12,796 nt of DNA, from contig CADBTM010000197.1 in NCBI GenBank assembly GCA_902797555.1, positions 1 through 12,796 of the forward strand, written 5' to 3'. Source of the stretch: Oscillospiraceae bacterium (GTDB lineage: Bacteria; Bacillota; Clostridia; Oscillospirales; Butyricicoccaceae). Of this stretch, positions 6,844 through 12,796 are shown in pieces. A program made the position numbers and the translations under genes. Under the pieces are notes generated by a model, which saw nothing but the letters and a program-made list of their open reading frames with translations, made no database searches and was not told where the DNA came from. Every line of letters begins with the position of its first letter. Positions within the stretch are counted from its first letter, which is position 1.

Positions 6844-7878
6844 TCAGTCCTGTGTAATGCCGACAGCCTGAATCAGCGTGTGGCACTCGTCAAAGCCATG
6901 GCCGTCGGGAACGAGCTCGTCGGCGTTGTGCAGATTCATGTCCAGCGTCTCGGCGATGGCGGAGCGCAGGGATGCGATCTCCGCGCCGCCGCCGCACACC
7001 CAGATGTCATTCAGCTGGCTGTCGGGATTGTTGAAGCGATAGAAATTGATGGCACGCATCAGCTCTACCGCAATATTGTTGAAGGCGTTCCGGCAGAACT
7101 CCTTTTCCTGGCAATCGTCGTGATTGGTCAGAAGATAGGTGTGTGCCAGATGTACGTCTACATTATACGCGTCGGCGATCACGTCGTCAATGGAGGATAA
7201 TCCCACTTCCAAAACACGGGTGACCTGATGGCAATCGCCCTTGAACATATACATGCGCACGGCCTGATAGCCAAGATCGAGGATGCAGTATTCCCCGCCG
7301 GAGGTGCCGGTGCGCTGTTGCATATCCCGGATGAGGGGCGCGTACGCACACACCGTCGGCGCTGCCTTGGTCAGCTTGAGGCCGGCCTTGCGGAGATAGG
7401 CCTTGGTCTCCTCCAGAATGGACACCGGGCAGGCAACGGCCAGCAGCTCCATGGTGCGGGCGGTGTCTGTCTCGTCGTCGGCATCCGGATTGGCCTCCGC
7501 CTTTGCCTTGAGATCGGCGGGATCGGAGATCATGGCGTAGTCCACCACGTAATTCTTCAGCTCGTCGGTGATATAGTCCCGGAACTCAAAGGGCAGGTTG
7601 TACACCAGCCGATCGGCGGTCATGCGGGGCATGGTGACGTTTCGGACAAAGACGCTCTCGTTGGACAAAACCACGGCAGCGTTTTGGCAATGCAGTCCGT
7701 TCTCCCGCATGGTGGTGCGGATCAGCTCACCCATGCTCTCGATCGAGACCACGCGCCCTTCCTTGACCAGATTGCTGGGCATAGGAACGATGGCGGCCTT
7801 TTTGACCTTTTTCCCATTGACCAAAACCATCTTGAGCCGGTCGTAGCCAATGTCAATTCCCAACAGTTTTTTTCCCAT
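6844..7878 (-). CDS. pilM: PilM-like actin-fold ATPase of type IV pilus assembly
   Basis: This 344-residue protein belongs to the actin-like PilM/FtsA-type group. The phosphate-1 loop is GIDIGYDRLKMV at 7-18, the second phosphate loop LDLGYQAVRMY at 200-210, and the adenosine motif VCGGGAEI at 294-301. LPFEFRDYI at 95-103 is the segment following the PilM 1C-like region and is typical of the family. PilM sits on the cytoplasmic side of the membrane, binds the N-terminal peptide of PilN and connects the pilus motor to PilN/PilO. I chose the ATG at 7876-7878, which gives the standard MGKKLLGIDIG opening with AGG and GGAG ribosome-site sequences upstream; the reading frame stays open to 7953, but that would overlap pilD and add 25 residues atypical of the family. 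The residues 120-140 insert is acidic (ADDETD). Confidence 0.9.
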   Translation of the reverse strand: MGKKLLGIDIGYDRLKMVLVNGKKVKKAAIVPMPSNLVKEGRVVSIESMGELIRTTMRENGLHCQNAAVVLSNESVFVRNVTMPRMTADRLVYNLPFEFRDYITDELKNYVVDYAMISDPADLKAKAEANPDADDETDTARTMELLAVACPVSILEETKAYLRKAGLKLTKAAPTVCAYAPLIRDMQQRTGTSGGEYCILDLGYQAVRMYMFKGDCHQVTRVLEVGLSSIDDVIADAYNVDVHLAHTYLLTNHDDCQEKEFCRNAFNNIAVELMRAINFYRFNNPDSQLNDIWVCGGGAEIASLRSAIAETLDMNLHNADELVPDGHGFDECHTLIQAVGITQD

Positions 7879-7901
7879 AGAGACCTTTTCTCCTTCCGAA
7901 A

Positions 7902-8702
7902 TCAGACTCCGCGAAACAGACCGATGTACCAGTCTGCAAGTCCGCTGCCCCACAGCAACATAATGGCTGTGGCCGCAGCGATCGCGGGACCAAAGGGAAT
8001 GCGCTCTTCCCCGTTACCGCCCTTTTTCCGGATCAGGCCCAGAAGCAGACCCAGGATACACGCCAGAAGGACGGCAAACAGCGAAGGCAAAAACCCAAGA
8101 TATAGTCCCATCACGGCAAACAGCTTGATATCGCCGCCGCCGAGACTCTCTTTTTTTAACAGCTTGTCGAGAATCAGTGAGATTCCCAACAGCCCCCCGC
8201 CAAACACCGCTGCCGCAGCGACAGAAAGCAGGATCTCCTGCCAGCCCATTCCCACAAAGGGCAGCGCGAGCACCCAGGCCGCAGCGGAAACGATCAGGCA
8301 TCCGTCGGGGATAATATAGCTCTCCAGATCCACAAGGGACAGGCAGAACAGACAACAGAGAAAGATGTAATTGCGCAGGCACAAAACGGTCAGATCAAAC
8401 CGCAGCAGGCAGGCCACCGTGACGGCTGCGAAAAACAGCTCTGTCAGCGGGTAGCGCGCGGGGATCTTCTTGCCGCAATACCGGCATTTCCCCCGCAAAA
8501 AGAGCCAGCTCAGCACGGGAAACAGATCAAGCGCGCCCAGCGCATGTCCGCAGTCGGGGCAATGGCTGCGCCCTTTGAGAAAGTTTTCTCCATGGGCGAT
8601 CCGCCATGCGGCACAGTTGAGAAAGGATCCCATACATGCGCCAAATACTGCGGCAAGCAAACAGCTGTAAAGCAATATGCCTTTCGTCAAAAAAATGCTC
8701 AT
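7902..8702 (-). CDS. pilD: Type IV prepilin peptidase / N-methyltransferase
   Basis: This protein of 266 residues (from the ATG at 8700-8702) is a membrane aspartic protease that removes the leader of prepilins and, in bifunctional members, methylates the new N terminus. The N-terminal domain has GSFLN at 25-29 and a CPDC (48-51) ... CRYC (73-76) zinc tetracysteine, which marks the bifunctional type. The catalytic aspartates fit D125 in LVDLESYIIPD and D191 in GGGDIKL. Several hydrophobic segments span the rest, ending in IPFGPAIAAATAIMLL. A TTG at 8715-8717 directly after the upstream stop would add five residues. Neither start has a strong ribosome site, and translation may be coupled to the pilin-like gene ahead of it. 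Its neighbour is its likely substrate. Confidence in the family is very high; the start is uncertain. Confidence 0.95.
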   Translation of the reverse strand: MSIFLTKGILLYSCLLAAVFGACMGSFLNCAAWRIAHGENFLKGRSHCPDCGHALGALDLFPVLSWLFLRGKCRYCGKKIPARYPLTELFFAAVTVACLLRFDLTVLCLRNYIFLCCLFCLSLVDLESYIIPDGCLIVSAAAWVLALPFVGMGWQEILLSVAAAAVFGGGLLGISLILDKLLKKESLGGGDIKLFAVMGLYLGFLPSLFAVLLACILGLLLGLIRKKGGNGEERIPFGPAIAAATAIMLLWGSGLADWYIGLFRGV

Positions 8703-8717
8703 ATCGACGTAAAACAA

Positions 8718-9404
8718 TCAGTTATCCGTATAGCTGTCGCCCGTCCAGCCGTCATTCTCCCGCCAGACAGCGGCGTGATTCTCGTCGGCATAAACAAACC
8801 AGCTGACGGTTCCACGATCGTTGACGGTGAAATAGGCCTCGGTGCCCTTATGTCCCACAGAGGCTCCCGTGCCCCGGCGAAGATCGTTGGGCTCGTCCAA
8901 AAGAACCACTTCTACGGTGCCGCCGTTGAGCGAGGTCACTACGTTTTCCGTCATGGGGATGTTCTTTGCCCAGGCGGTGCGCACCTCGGTGATCACCTGA
9001 TTGAGCACATGATCGGCATTGAGGCGGGTGCGCTCCTTCAGGTCGGGGTCATGCATACCGCAGGCCAGCCGGTACGGCAGTTCGGAACCTTCCGGATTCT
9101 TGACGATATACACCGTGCCGTAGGCGGGGCAAAGATCCTCCCAGCCCACCATGGCGTGGGTCAGAAGCGCTTTGATGTCCTCGGGCGTCGGCTCATCGTT
9201 GACCATCATTAAGTCAACCGCCATCTGACGGGAAGCGGTGTCCAGAGACTGCACACAGCCGATCTCCCGGGCGATGCTCCGATTGTATTGATAAACAGGG
9301 ATCGCCACCACGATGAGCATGACGCCGACCAAAACCAGCATCACCACCATGGCGCGGGAGATCCCGTCGCTGCGGGTCAGCTTATGAAGAATAGACTTGT
9401 TCAT
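8718..9404 (-). CDS. Divergent type IV pilin-like (pseudopilin) protein lacking Glu5
   Basis: This protein of 228 residues has a basic leader (MNKSILHKLTRSDG) ending in Gly14, followed by a long hydrophobic helix with AIPVYQ. If Gly14 is position -1, Pro and Tyr fall at +22 and +24, exactly where type IV pilins have them. The conserved Glu at +5 is Met19, however, and +3 is Arg. Later, CPAYGTVY (C92, P93) and LACGMHDPD (C115, H118) recall the CPxxGxY...CxxH motif seen in many Firmicute pilins and pseudopilins. The gene sits between pilC and pilD. I chose the ATG at 9402-9404, which follows an AGGAGG site; the frame stays open to 9464 but has no good start there and would overlap pilC. It is probably a minor or tip pilin. 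Alternatively it is a non-processed single-pass membrane protein of the pilus system. No closer family is recognised. Confidence 0.7.
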   Translation of the reverse strand: MNKSILHKLTRSDGISRAMVVMLVLVGVMLIVVAIPVYQYNRSIAREIGCVQSLDTASRQMAVDLMMVNDEPTPEDIKALLTHAMVGWEDLCPAYGTVYIVKNPEGSELPYRLACGMHDPDLKERTRLNADHVLNQVITEVRTAWAKNIPMTENVVTSLNGGTVEVVLLDEPNDLRRGTGASVGHKGTEAYFTVNDRGTVSWFVYADENHAAVWRENDGWTGDSYTDN

Positions 9405-9432
9405 TTTCCCTCCTTGATGGGACGGGAAGCGA

Positions 9433-10644
9433 TCACATTGCGGCATACATCTGGAACATGGCAAGATACACCGCGATGACGATGAATCCGCCGACTCCCG
9501 CGATGAAAATCAGCACGGTGGGCTCCAGCTTCTTCATAGCGGAATCCACTGCCATTTCCAGCTCGGTGTCATAGTACCTGGCGATGGTGTCGAGGGTCTC
9601 TTCCATTTCACCGGTTTCCTCACCCACCGCAACCATGTCGGTAAGGATGTCGGGCATGCAGCCGCTTTCCCGCATGCTGGAGCCAAGAGAATGACCTTCC
9701 TCCAGCTTGCCGGTCAGCTTGCCGATCTCCTGGCTGAGGTGATAGTTGCTCAGCGTTTTTGCCGTGATCGAAATGGCGCGGGTCATGGGAAGTCCCGCTC
9801 CCAGCATGGTGGTCATGGTGTTGGAAAACTGGCTGGCGCCGTTGAGCTGGTTGATGTTGCCGAAGACCGGGATCTTCAGTGCAAGCTGTGCCAGCTTCAG
9901 ACGTCCGGACTCGGTGTTGCCATAGAGCTTGTACGCGATGGCCAGCACAACAGCGACGATGACGATCCAAAGGATGTTTTTGCTGAAGAAGTTGGAGATG
10001 CCGATCAGCATCCGGGTCATCAGCGGCAGCTGAGCTCCATAGCTGTCGAAAATCTGGGTGAACACAGGCACCACCTTGACCATCAGCACAATGACCACGA
10101 CCACGGCGAGCACCAGCACGAAGGCGGGATAGGCCAGCGCGCTCTTGACCTTTGCAGCCATTTTGGTCTGCTTGTCATAGTGCTGATACATGGTCTCGAA
10201 GGAGCGGTCCACATTACCGGTTTCTTCACCGGCACGAATCGTCTCGATAAAGGTGATGGGCAAAAACTTTTCCCCGTGCTCGGCAAAGCTTGAGGCGAGG
10301 CTGCGTCCGGCCTCCACGTCCTCCCCCACCTTTTTCAGCAGCTTGTGCAGCTTTTTGTCGGTGGTTTTGTCGGCGATCAGCTGGACAGCGCGGGCAATGG
10401 GAATGCCGGCGCGAAGGATGATGGCAAACTGGCTGCACATCACGGTGAACGCCTTCTTGTTCATCTTGTTGGCATCCAGCTCCACATTCAGGAAGCCTTC
10501 CTTGTCCTTAACCTCGGTCAGCTTGAGGACGATGTCGCAGGATTTTTTGATGCGGTCAACGGCGTCCAGCTCGTTAAAGCCCTCAATGACGCCCGAGACC
10601 TTTTCCCCACTGTGGGAAACTGCAGTGTATTTGTATGTAACCAA
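9433..10644 (-). CDS. pilC: Type IV pilus platform protein PilC (GspF family)
   Basis: This 403-residue inner-membrane protein has the two tandem GspF domains of the family (about 68-190 and 271-393), each carrying GEETG (139-143 and 341-345). Membrane helices lie at about 174-194, 224-241 and 375-398, and the C terminus is the typical MFQMYAAM. The N-terminal MVTYKYTAVSHSGEKVSGVIEG-type strand region (first residues given in part) is also standard. PilC transmits ATPase movements of PilB and PilT to the growing pilus. The start is TTG at 10642-10644, the only start-like codon giving the normal N terminus, eight bases after GGAG; the next ATG would delete about 60 residues. The ribosome site lies within a small inverted repeat, described separately. 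The pilT stop is 42 bases upstream and the pilin-like gene 28 bases downstream. Confidence 0.97.
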   Translation of the reverse strand: MVTYKYTAVSHSGEKVSGVIEGFNELDAVDRIKKSCDIVLKLTEVKDKEGFLNVELDANKMNKKAFTVMCSQFAIILRAGIPIARAVQLIADKTTDKKLHKLLKKVGEDVEAGRSLASSFAEHGEKFLPITFIETIRAGEETGNVDRSFETMYQHYDKQTKMAAKVKSALAYPAFVLVLAVVVVIVLMVKVVPVFTQIFDSYGAQLPLMTRMLIGISNFFSKNILWIVIVAVVLAIAYKLYGNTESGRLKLAQLALKIPVFGNINQLNGASQFSNTMTTMLGAGLPMTRAISITAKTLSNYHLSQEIGKLTGKLEEGHSLGSSMRESGCMPDILTDMVAVGEETGEMEETLDTIARYYDTELEMAVDSAMKKLEPTVLIFIAGVGGFIVIAVYLAMFQMYAAM

Positions 10645-10653
10645 AGTACGTTC

Positions 10654-10670
10654 TCCTTTCCGAAAAAGGA
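10654..10670 (-). promoter_or_regulatory. Hairpin covering the pilC ribosome binding site
   Basis: In the pilT-pilC gap, TCCTTT (minus strand, 10665-10670) can pair with AAAGGA (10654-10659) around a five-base loop TTCGG, burying most of the AAAGGAG ribosome site of pilC. With a TTG start this could lower PilC translation unless ribosomes from pilT open it. The six-base-pair stem is weak, so this is a modest suggestion. Confidence 0.35.
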
Positions 10671-10686
10671 TACGGCAAATCGAATA

Positions 10687-11733
10687 TCAGATAGCGTTTT
10701 TCTTGACGTATTCAGGCTCGTGGGCAAAGTGCATCGCGGTGTCCCGGGTGATCACACCGCCCCGCACCAGACGCACCAGCGCCTGATCCATGGTCTGGCC
10801 GCCCAGCGCAGCGCTGGTGGCAACGGCATTGGCGATCTGCGGGGTATTGCCCGAACGGATCAGATTGCGGATAGCGTCAGTGACCACCATAAACTCGCAG
10901 GCCAGCGTGCGGCCGCCTCCCTTTTTGGGAACGAGCTGCTGGGTGAGCACTGCGGCCAGCGTCATGGAGAGCTGCAGACGGATCTGGGTCTGGGCGTCGG
11001 CAGGAAAGACCTGAACGATACGGTCGACCGCGTCGGAGGCGCTGCCCGTGTGCAGGGTGCCGAACACCAGGTGTCCGGTTTCTGCGGCGGTGATGGCCGT
11101 TTCGATGGTGTCGCGGTCACGCATCTCGCCGATGAGGATGACGTCGGGATCCTCACGCAGACTGGCGCGGAGTCCCTCGGAAAAGCTCTTGGTGTCCTTG
11201 CCTACCTCGCGCTGGTTGATGGCGCACAGATCGGGCTTGTAGACGTACTCCACAGGATCCTCCAGGGTGACGATGTGGCTGCGGTGGGTGTGGTTGATGC
11301 TGTCCAGCAGAGCGGCCAGCGTGGTGGATTTACCGGAGCCGGTCTCGCCGGTGACAAGGACGATGCCCTTGTGCAGCTCGGTCAGCTTGAGCACGGCGGG
11401 CGGCAAGCCCAGATTTTCCAGCTTGGGAATCTCTTCCCGCAGAAGACGGAGCGCCACAGAGGGCACGCCCTGCTGCTTGAAGATGTGGATACGGCAGCGG
11501 TTGTTCGCAAAGGTATCGGCGGCATCCAACTCGCCCACACGATCAAAGGTGTCGTACTCGCCCTTGGCCAAAAACTTGGCGATGGCGACACAATCGTCGG
11601 CGGTCAGCCGCTCCTCCCCCATGTCCTGCACCTGACCGTCCTTGCGGTATTTCGGGGGCAGGTTGCAGATGATGTGGATATCGGAAGCGCCGTCCTGTTT
11701 GGCTTTCGCCACCAGTTCTTCCACAGTATACAT
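10687..11733 (-). CDS. pilT: Type IV pilus retraction ATPase PilT
   Basis: This 348-residue hexameric ATPase has an N-terminal GASDIHI (15-21, the usual GASDLH), Walker A GETGSGKST at 129-137, Asp box TLEDPVEY at 156-163, Walker B DPDVILIGEMRD at 195-206, and His box GHLVFGTLHT at 220-229. It also carries AIRNLIR at 287-293, the C-terminal motif required for retraction in studied PilT proteins and absent from PilB. All catalytic residues are intact, so retraction and twitching are expected. I chose the ATG at 11731-11733, ten bases after an AGGAGG site; a TTG at 11737-11739 would add two residues but lies only four bases from that site. The gene starts 28 bases after the pilB stop. Assignment is near certain. 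Confidence 0.97.
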   Translation of the reverse strand: MYTVEELVAKAKQDGASDIHIICNLPPKYRKDGQVQDMGEERLTADDCVAIAKFLAKGEYDTFDRVGELDAADTFANNRCRIHIFKQQGVPSVALRLLREEIPKLENLGLPPAVLKLTELHKGIVLVTGETGSGKSTTLAALLDSINHTHRSHIVTLEDPVEYVYKPDLCAINQREVGKDTKSFSEGLRASLREDPDVILIGEMRDRDTIETAITAAETGHLVFGTLHTGSASDAVDRIVQVFPADAQTQIRLQLSMTLAAVLTQQLVPKKGGGRTLACEFMVVTDAIRNLIRSGNTPQIANAVATSAALGGQTMDQALVRLVRGGVITRDTAMHFAHEPEYVKKNAI

Positions 11734-11760
11734 AGGCAAATAACCTCCTGTTTCAGGGAA

Positions 11761-12796
11761 TCAATCTTCTTCGTTGATGACGCGCAGGATCTCTTCCGAG
11801 GTGGTGATGCCCTCGCGCACCAGACGCAGCGCGTTTTCCCGCAGAGAGACAAATCCGTTGGCGGGCGACTTGAGCTCGGCCTCGATGACCTCTCTCCGGC
11901 GACCCTCAGAAATCAGGTTGCGCACGCGATGGTTGACGTTGAGCATCTCAAAAACGGCGATTCGTCCGCGATAGCCGGTGTTGTAGCAATTGGGGCAGCC
12001 CTCGCCGCGATAGAAGGTAACGCCGGTCTCGTTGGACAGACCCAGATCATCCAGCTCGTCCTGAGAGGGGGTATAGGCCTTACGGCACTCCGGGCAGACC
12101 CGGCGCACAAGGCGCTGAGAAATAACGCCCTTGAGTGCGCTGGAGATCAGATACGGCTCCACGCCCATATCCTGCAAACGCTCGATGGTACCGACGGCGT
12201 CGTTTGTGTGGATGGTGGAGATCACCACGTGACCGGTGATGGCGGCGCGCATGGCGATTTCGGCGGTCTCGCCGTCACGGATTTCGCCCACGGCGATGAT
12301 ATCCGGGTCCTGACGCAGGATAGCGCGCAGGCCGCTGGCAAAGGTCATGCCGGTCTTGTCGTTGATCTGCACCTGATTGACGCCGGCGATGTTGTATTCC
12401 ACAGGGTCTTCCAGAGTGACCAGATTGACCTCGCGGGTGTTGAGGTCGCCGATCATGGCGTACATGGTGGTGGACTTACCGGATCCGGTGGGACCCACGA
12501 TGAGGATCACGCCGGCGCGGGATTTGAGCAACTCCTCGTACTTCGTCAGATCCGTACCCGTAAGGCCGATGCCCTCTTTGGTGATGCGGCCGCCCGATTT
12601 GTCCAGCAGACGAGCCACGATCTTCTCACCGTAGACCGTGGGCAGCGTGGAAATACGCAGGTCGATGTCCTTGTCGCGCACGCGCACATTGAAACGGCCG
12701 TCCTGCGGAATGCGGCGCTCGGAAATGTCCAGGCCGGACATGATCTTGATACGGGAAATGACCGAGCTCTGCAGGTCCTTCGGCACAGTCAGGATC
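11761..12796 (-). CDS. pilB: Type IV pilus extension ATPase PilB (GspE family), C-terminal part
   Basis: The reading frame is open to the window edge and the N terminus, including the GspE-type N-terminal domain, is missing; about 345 residues remain. Numbering from the first visible VPKDLQ with V as residue 1, Walker A GPTGSGKST is at 98-106, the Asp box LEDPVEYN at 125-132, Walker B RQDPDIIAVGE at 158-168, and the His box TGHVVISTIHT at 184-194. A zinc tetracysteine CPEC (231-234) ... CPNC (264-267) separates PilB/GspE from PilT, as does the C-terminal GFVSLRENALRLV and TTSEEILRV. It hydrolyses ATP on the cytoplasmic face to drive pilin insertion. A GTG at 12784-12786 is internal, not the start: the codons before it (ILT) continue the domain. 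It is followed by pilT, so the extension and retraction motors are adjacent. Confidence 0.96.
   Translation of the reverse strand, partial: ILTVPKDLQSSVISRIKIMSGLDISERRIPQDGRFNVRVRDKDIDLRISTLPTVYGEKIVARLLDKSGGRITKEGIGLTGTDLTKYEELLKSRAGVILIVGPTGSGKSTTMYAMIGDLNTREVNLVTLEDPVEYNIAGVNQVQINDKTGMTFASGLRAILRQDPDIIAVGEIRDGETAEIAMRAAITGHVVISTIHTNDAVGTIERLQDMGVEPYLISSALKGVISQRLVRRVCPECRKAYTPSQDELDDLGLSNETGVTFYRGEGCPNCYNTGYRGRIAVFEMLNVNHRVRNLISEGRRREVIEAELKSPANGFVSLRENALRLVREGITTSEEILRVINEED

Noticed and set aside
7879..7953. Upstream extension of PilM by 25 residues
   Set aside because: It would overlap the end of pilD and add a basic sequence with no family similarity. The ATG at 7878 has ribosome-site sequences and yields the usual PilM opening.
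9405..9464. Upstream extension of the pilin-like protein by 20 residues
   Set aside because: The segment overlaps the 3' end of pilC in another frame and carries the ribosome site for the ATG at 9404, so it is more likely untranslated in this frame.

Overview
All eleven genes I can support lie on the minus strand, so the window reads from high to low coordinates. It has three blocks: a type IV pilus (T4P) assembly operon (12796 to 5611), a self-regulated multidrug-type ABC exporter operon (5566 to 1305), and a small housekeeping operon (1202 to 1) that runs off the left edge. The sequence looks like the chromosome of a G+C-rich Clostridia member (Oscillospirales/Ruminococcaceae-like). The grounds are a YerC/YecD-type TrpR-like regulator with a redox chaperone gene hslO, a paired heterodimeric ABC exporter under a TetR repressor, PilM/N/O with no secretin genes (a single-membrane envelope), strong AGGAGG-type ribosome sites and several TTG/GTG starts. 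The taxonomy is inference.

Pilus operon: pilB (extension ATPase, N terminus outside the window), pilT (retraction ATPase), pilC (platform), a short-spaced pilin-like gene, pilD (prepilin peptidase), pilM, pilN, pilO. It closes with a strong intrinsic terminator at 5569-5597. PilB and PilT would power extension and retraction through PilC, PilD would process prepilins, and PilM/N/O would form the inner alignment complex. No pilP or pilQ follows pilO. The only pilin candidate here (8718-9404) has a prepilin-like N terminus and a CP...CxxH motif but lacks the conserved Glu5, so the major pilin is probably encoded elsewhere.

Exporter operon: the terminator runs almost directly into a consensus promoter (TTGACA-17-TAAAAT) whose spacer holds a perfect palindrome, with a second related site over the predicted transcription start. 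It drives tetR and two overlapping or abutting ABC half-transporters that form one degenerate and one canonical ATP site. I see no convincing terminator after them in the 182-base gap 1123-1304, which holds only the next promoter.

Housekeeping operon: a promoter at 1174-1202, then a YerC-like regulator, a class I SAM methyltransferase overlapping it by 4 bases, and the start of hslO (Hsp33), cut by the window edge.

I see no mobile element, CRISPR array, tRNA or rRNA. Nothing here is clearly a new kind of system. The most unusual items are the Glu5-less pilin-like protein and the very compact terminator/promoter/double-operator junction.
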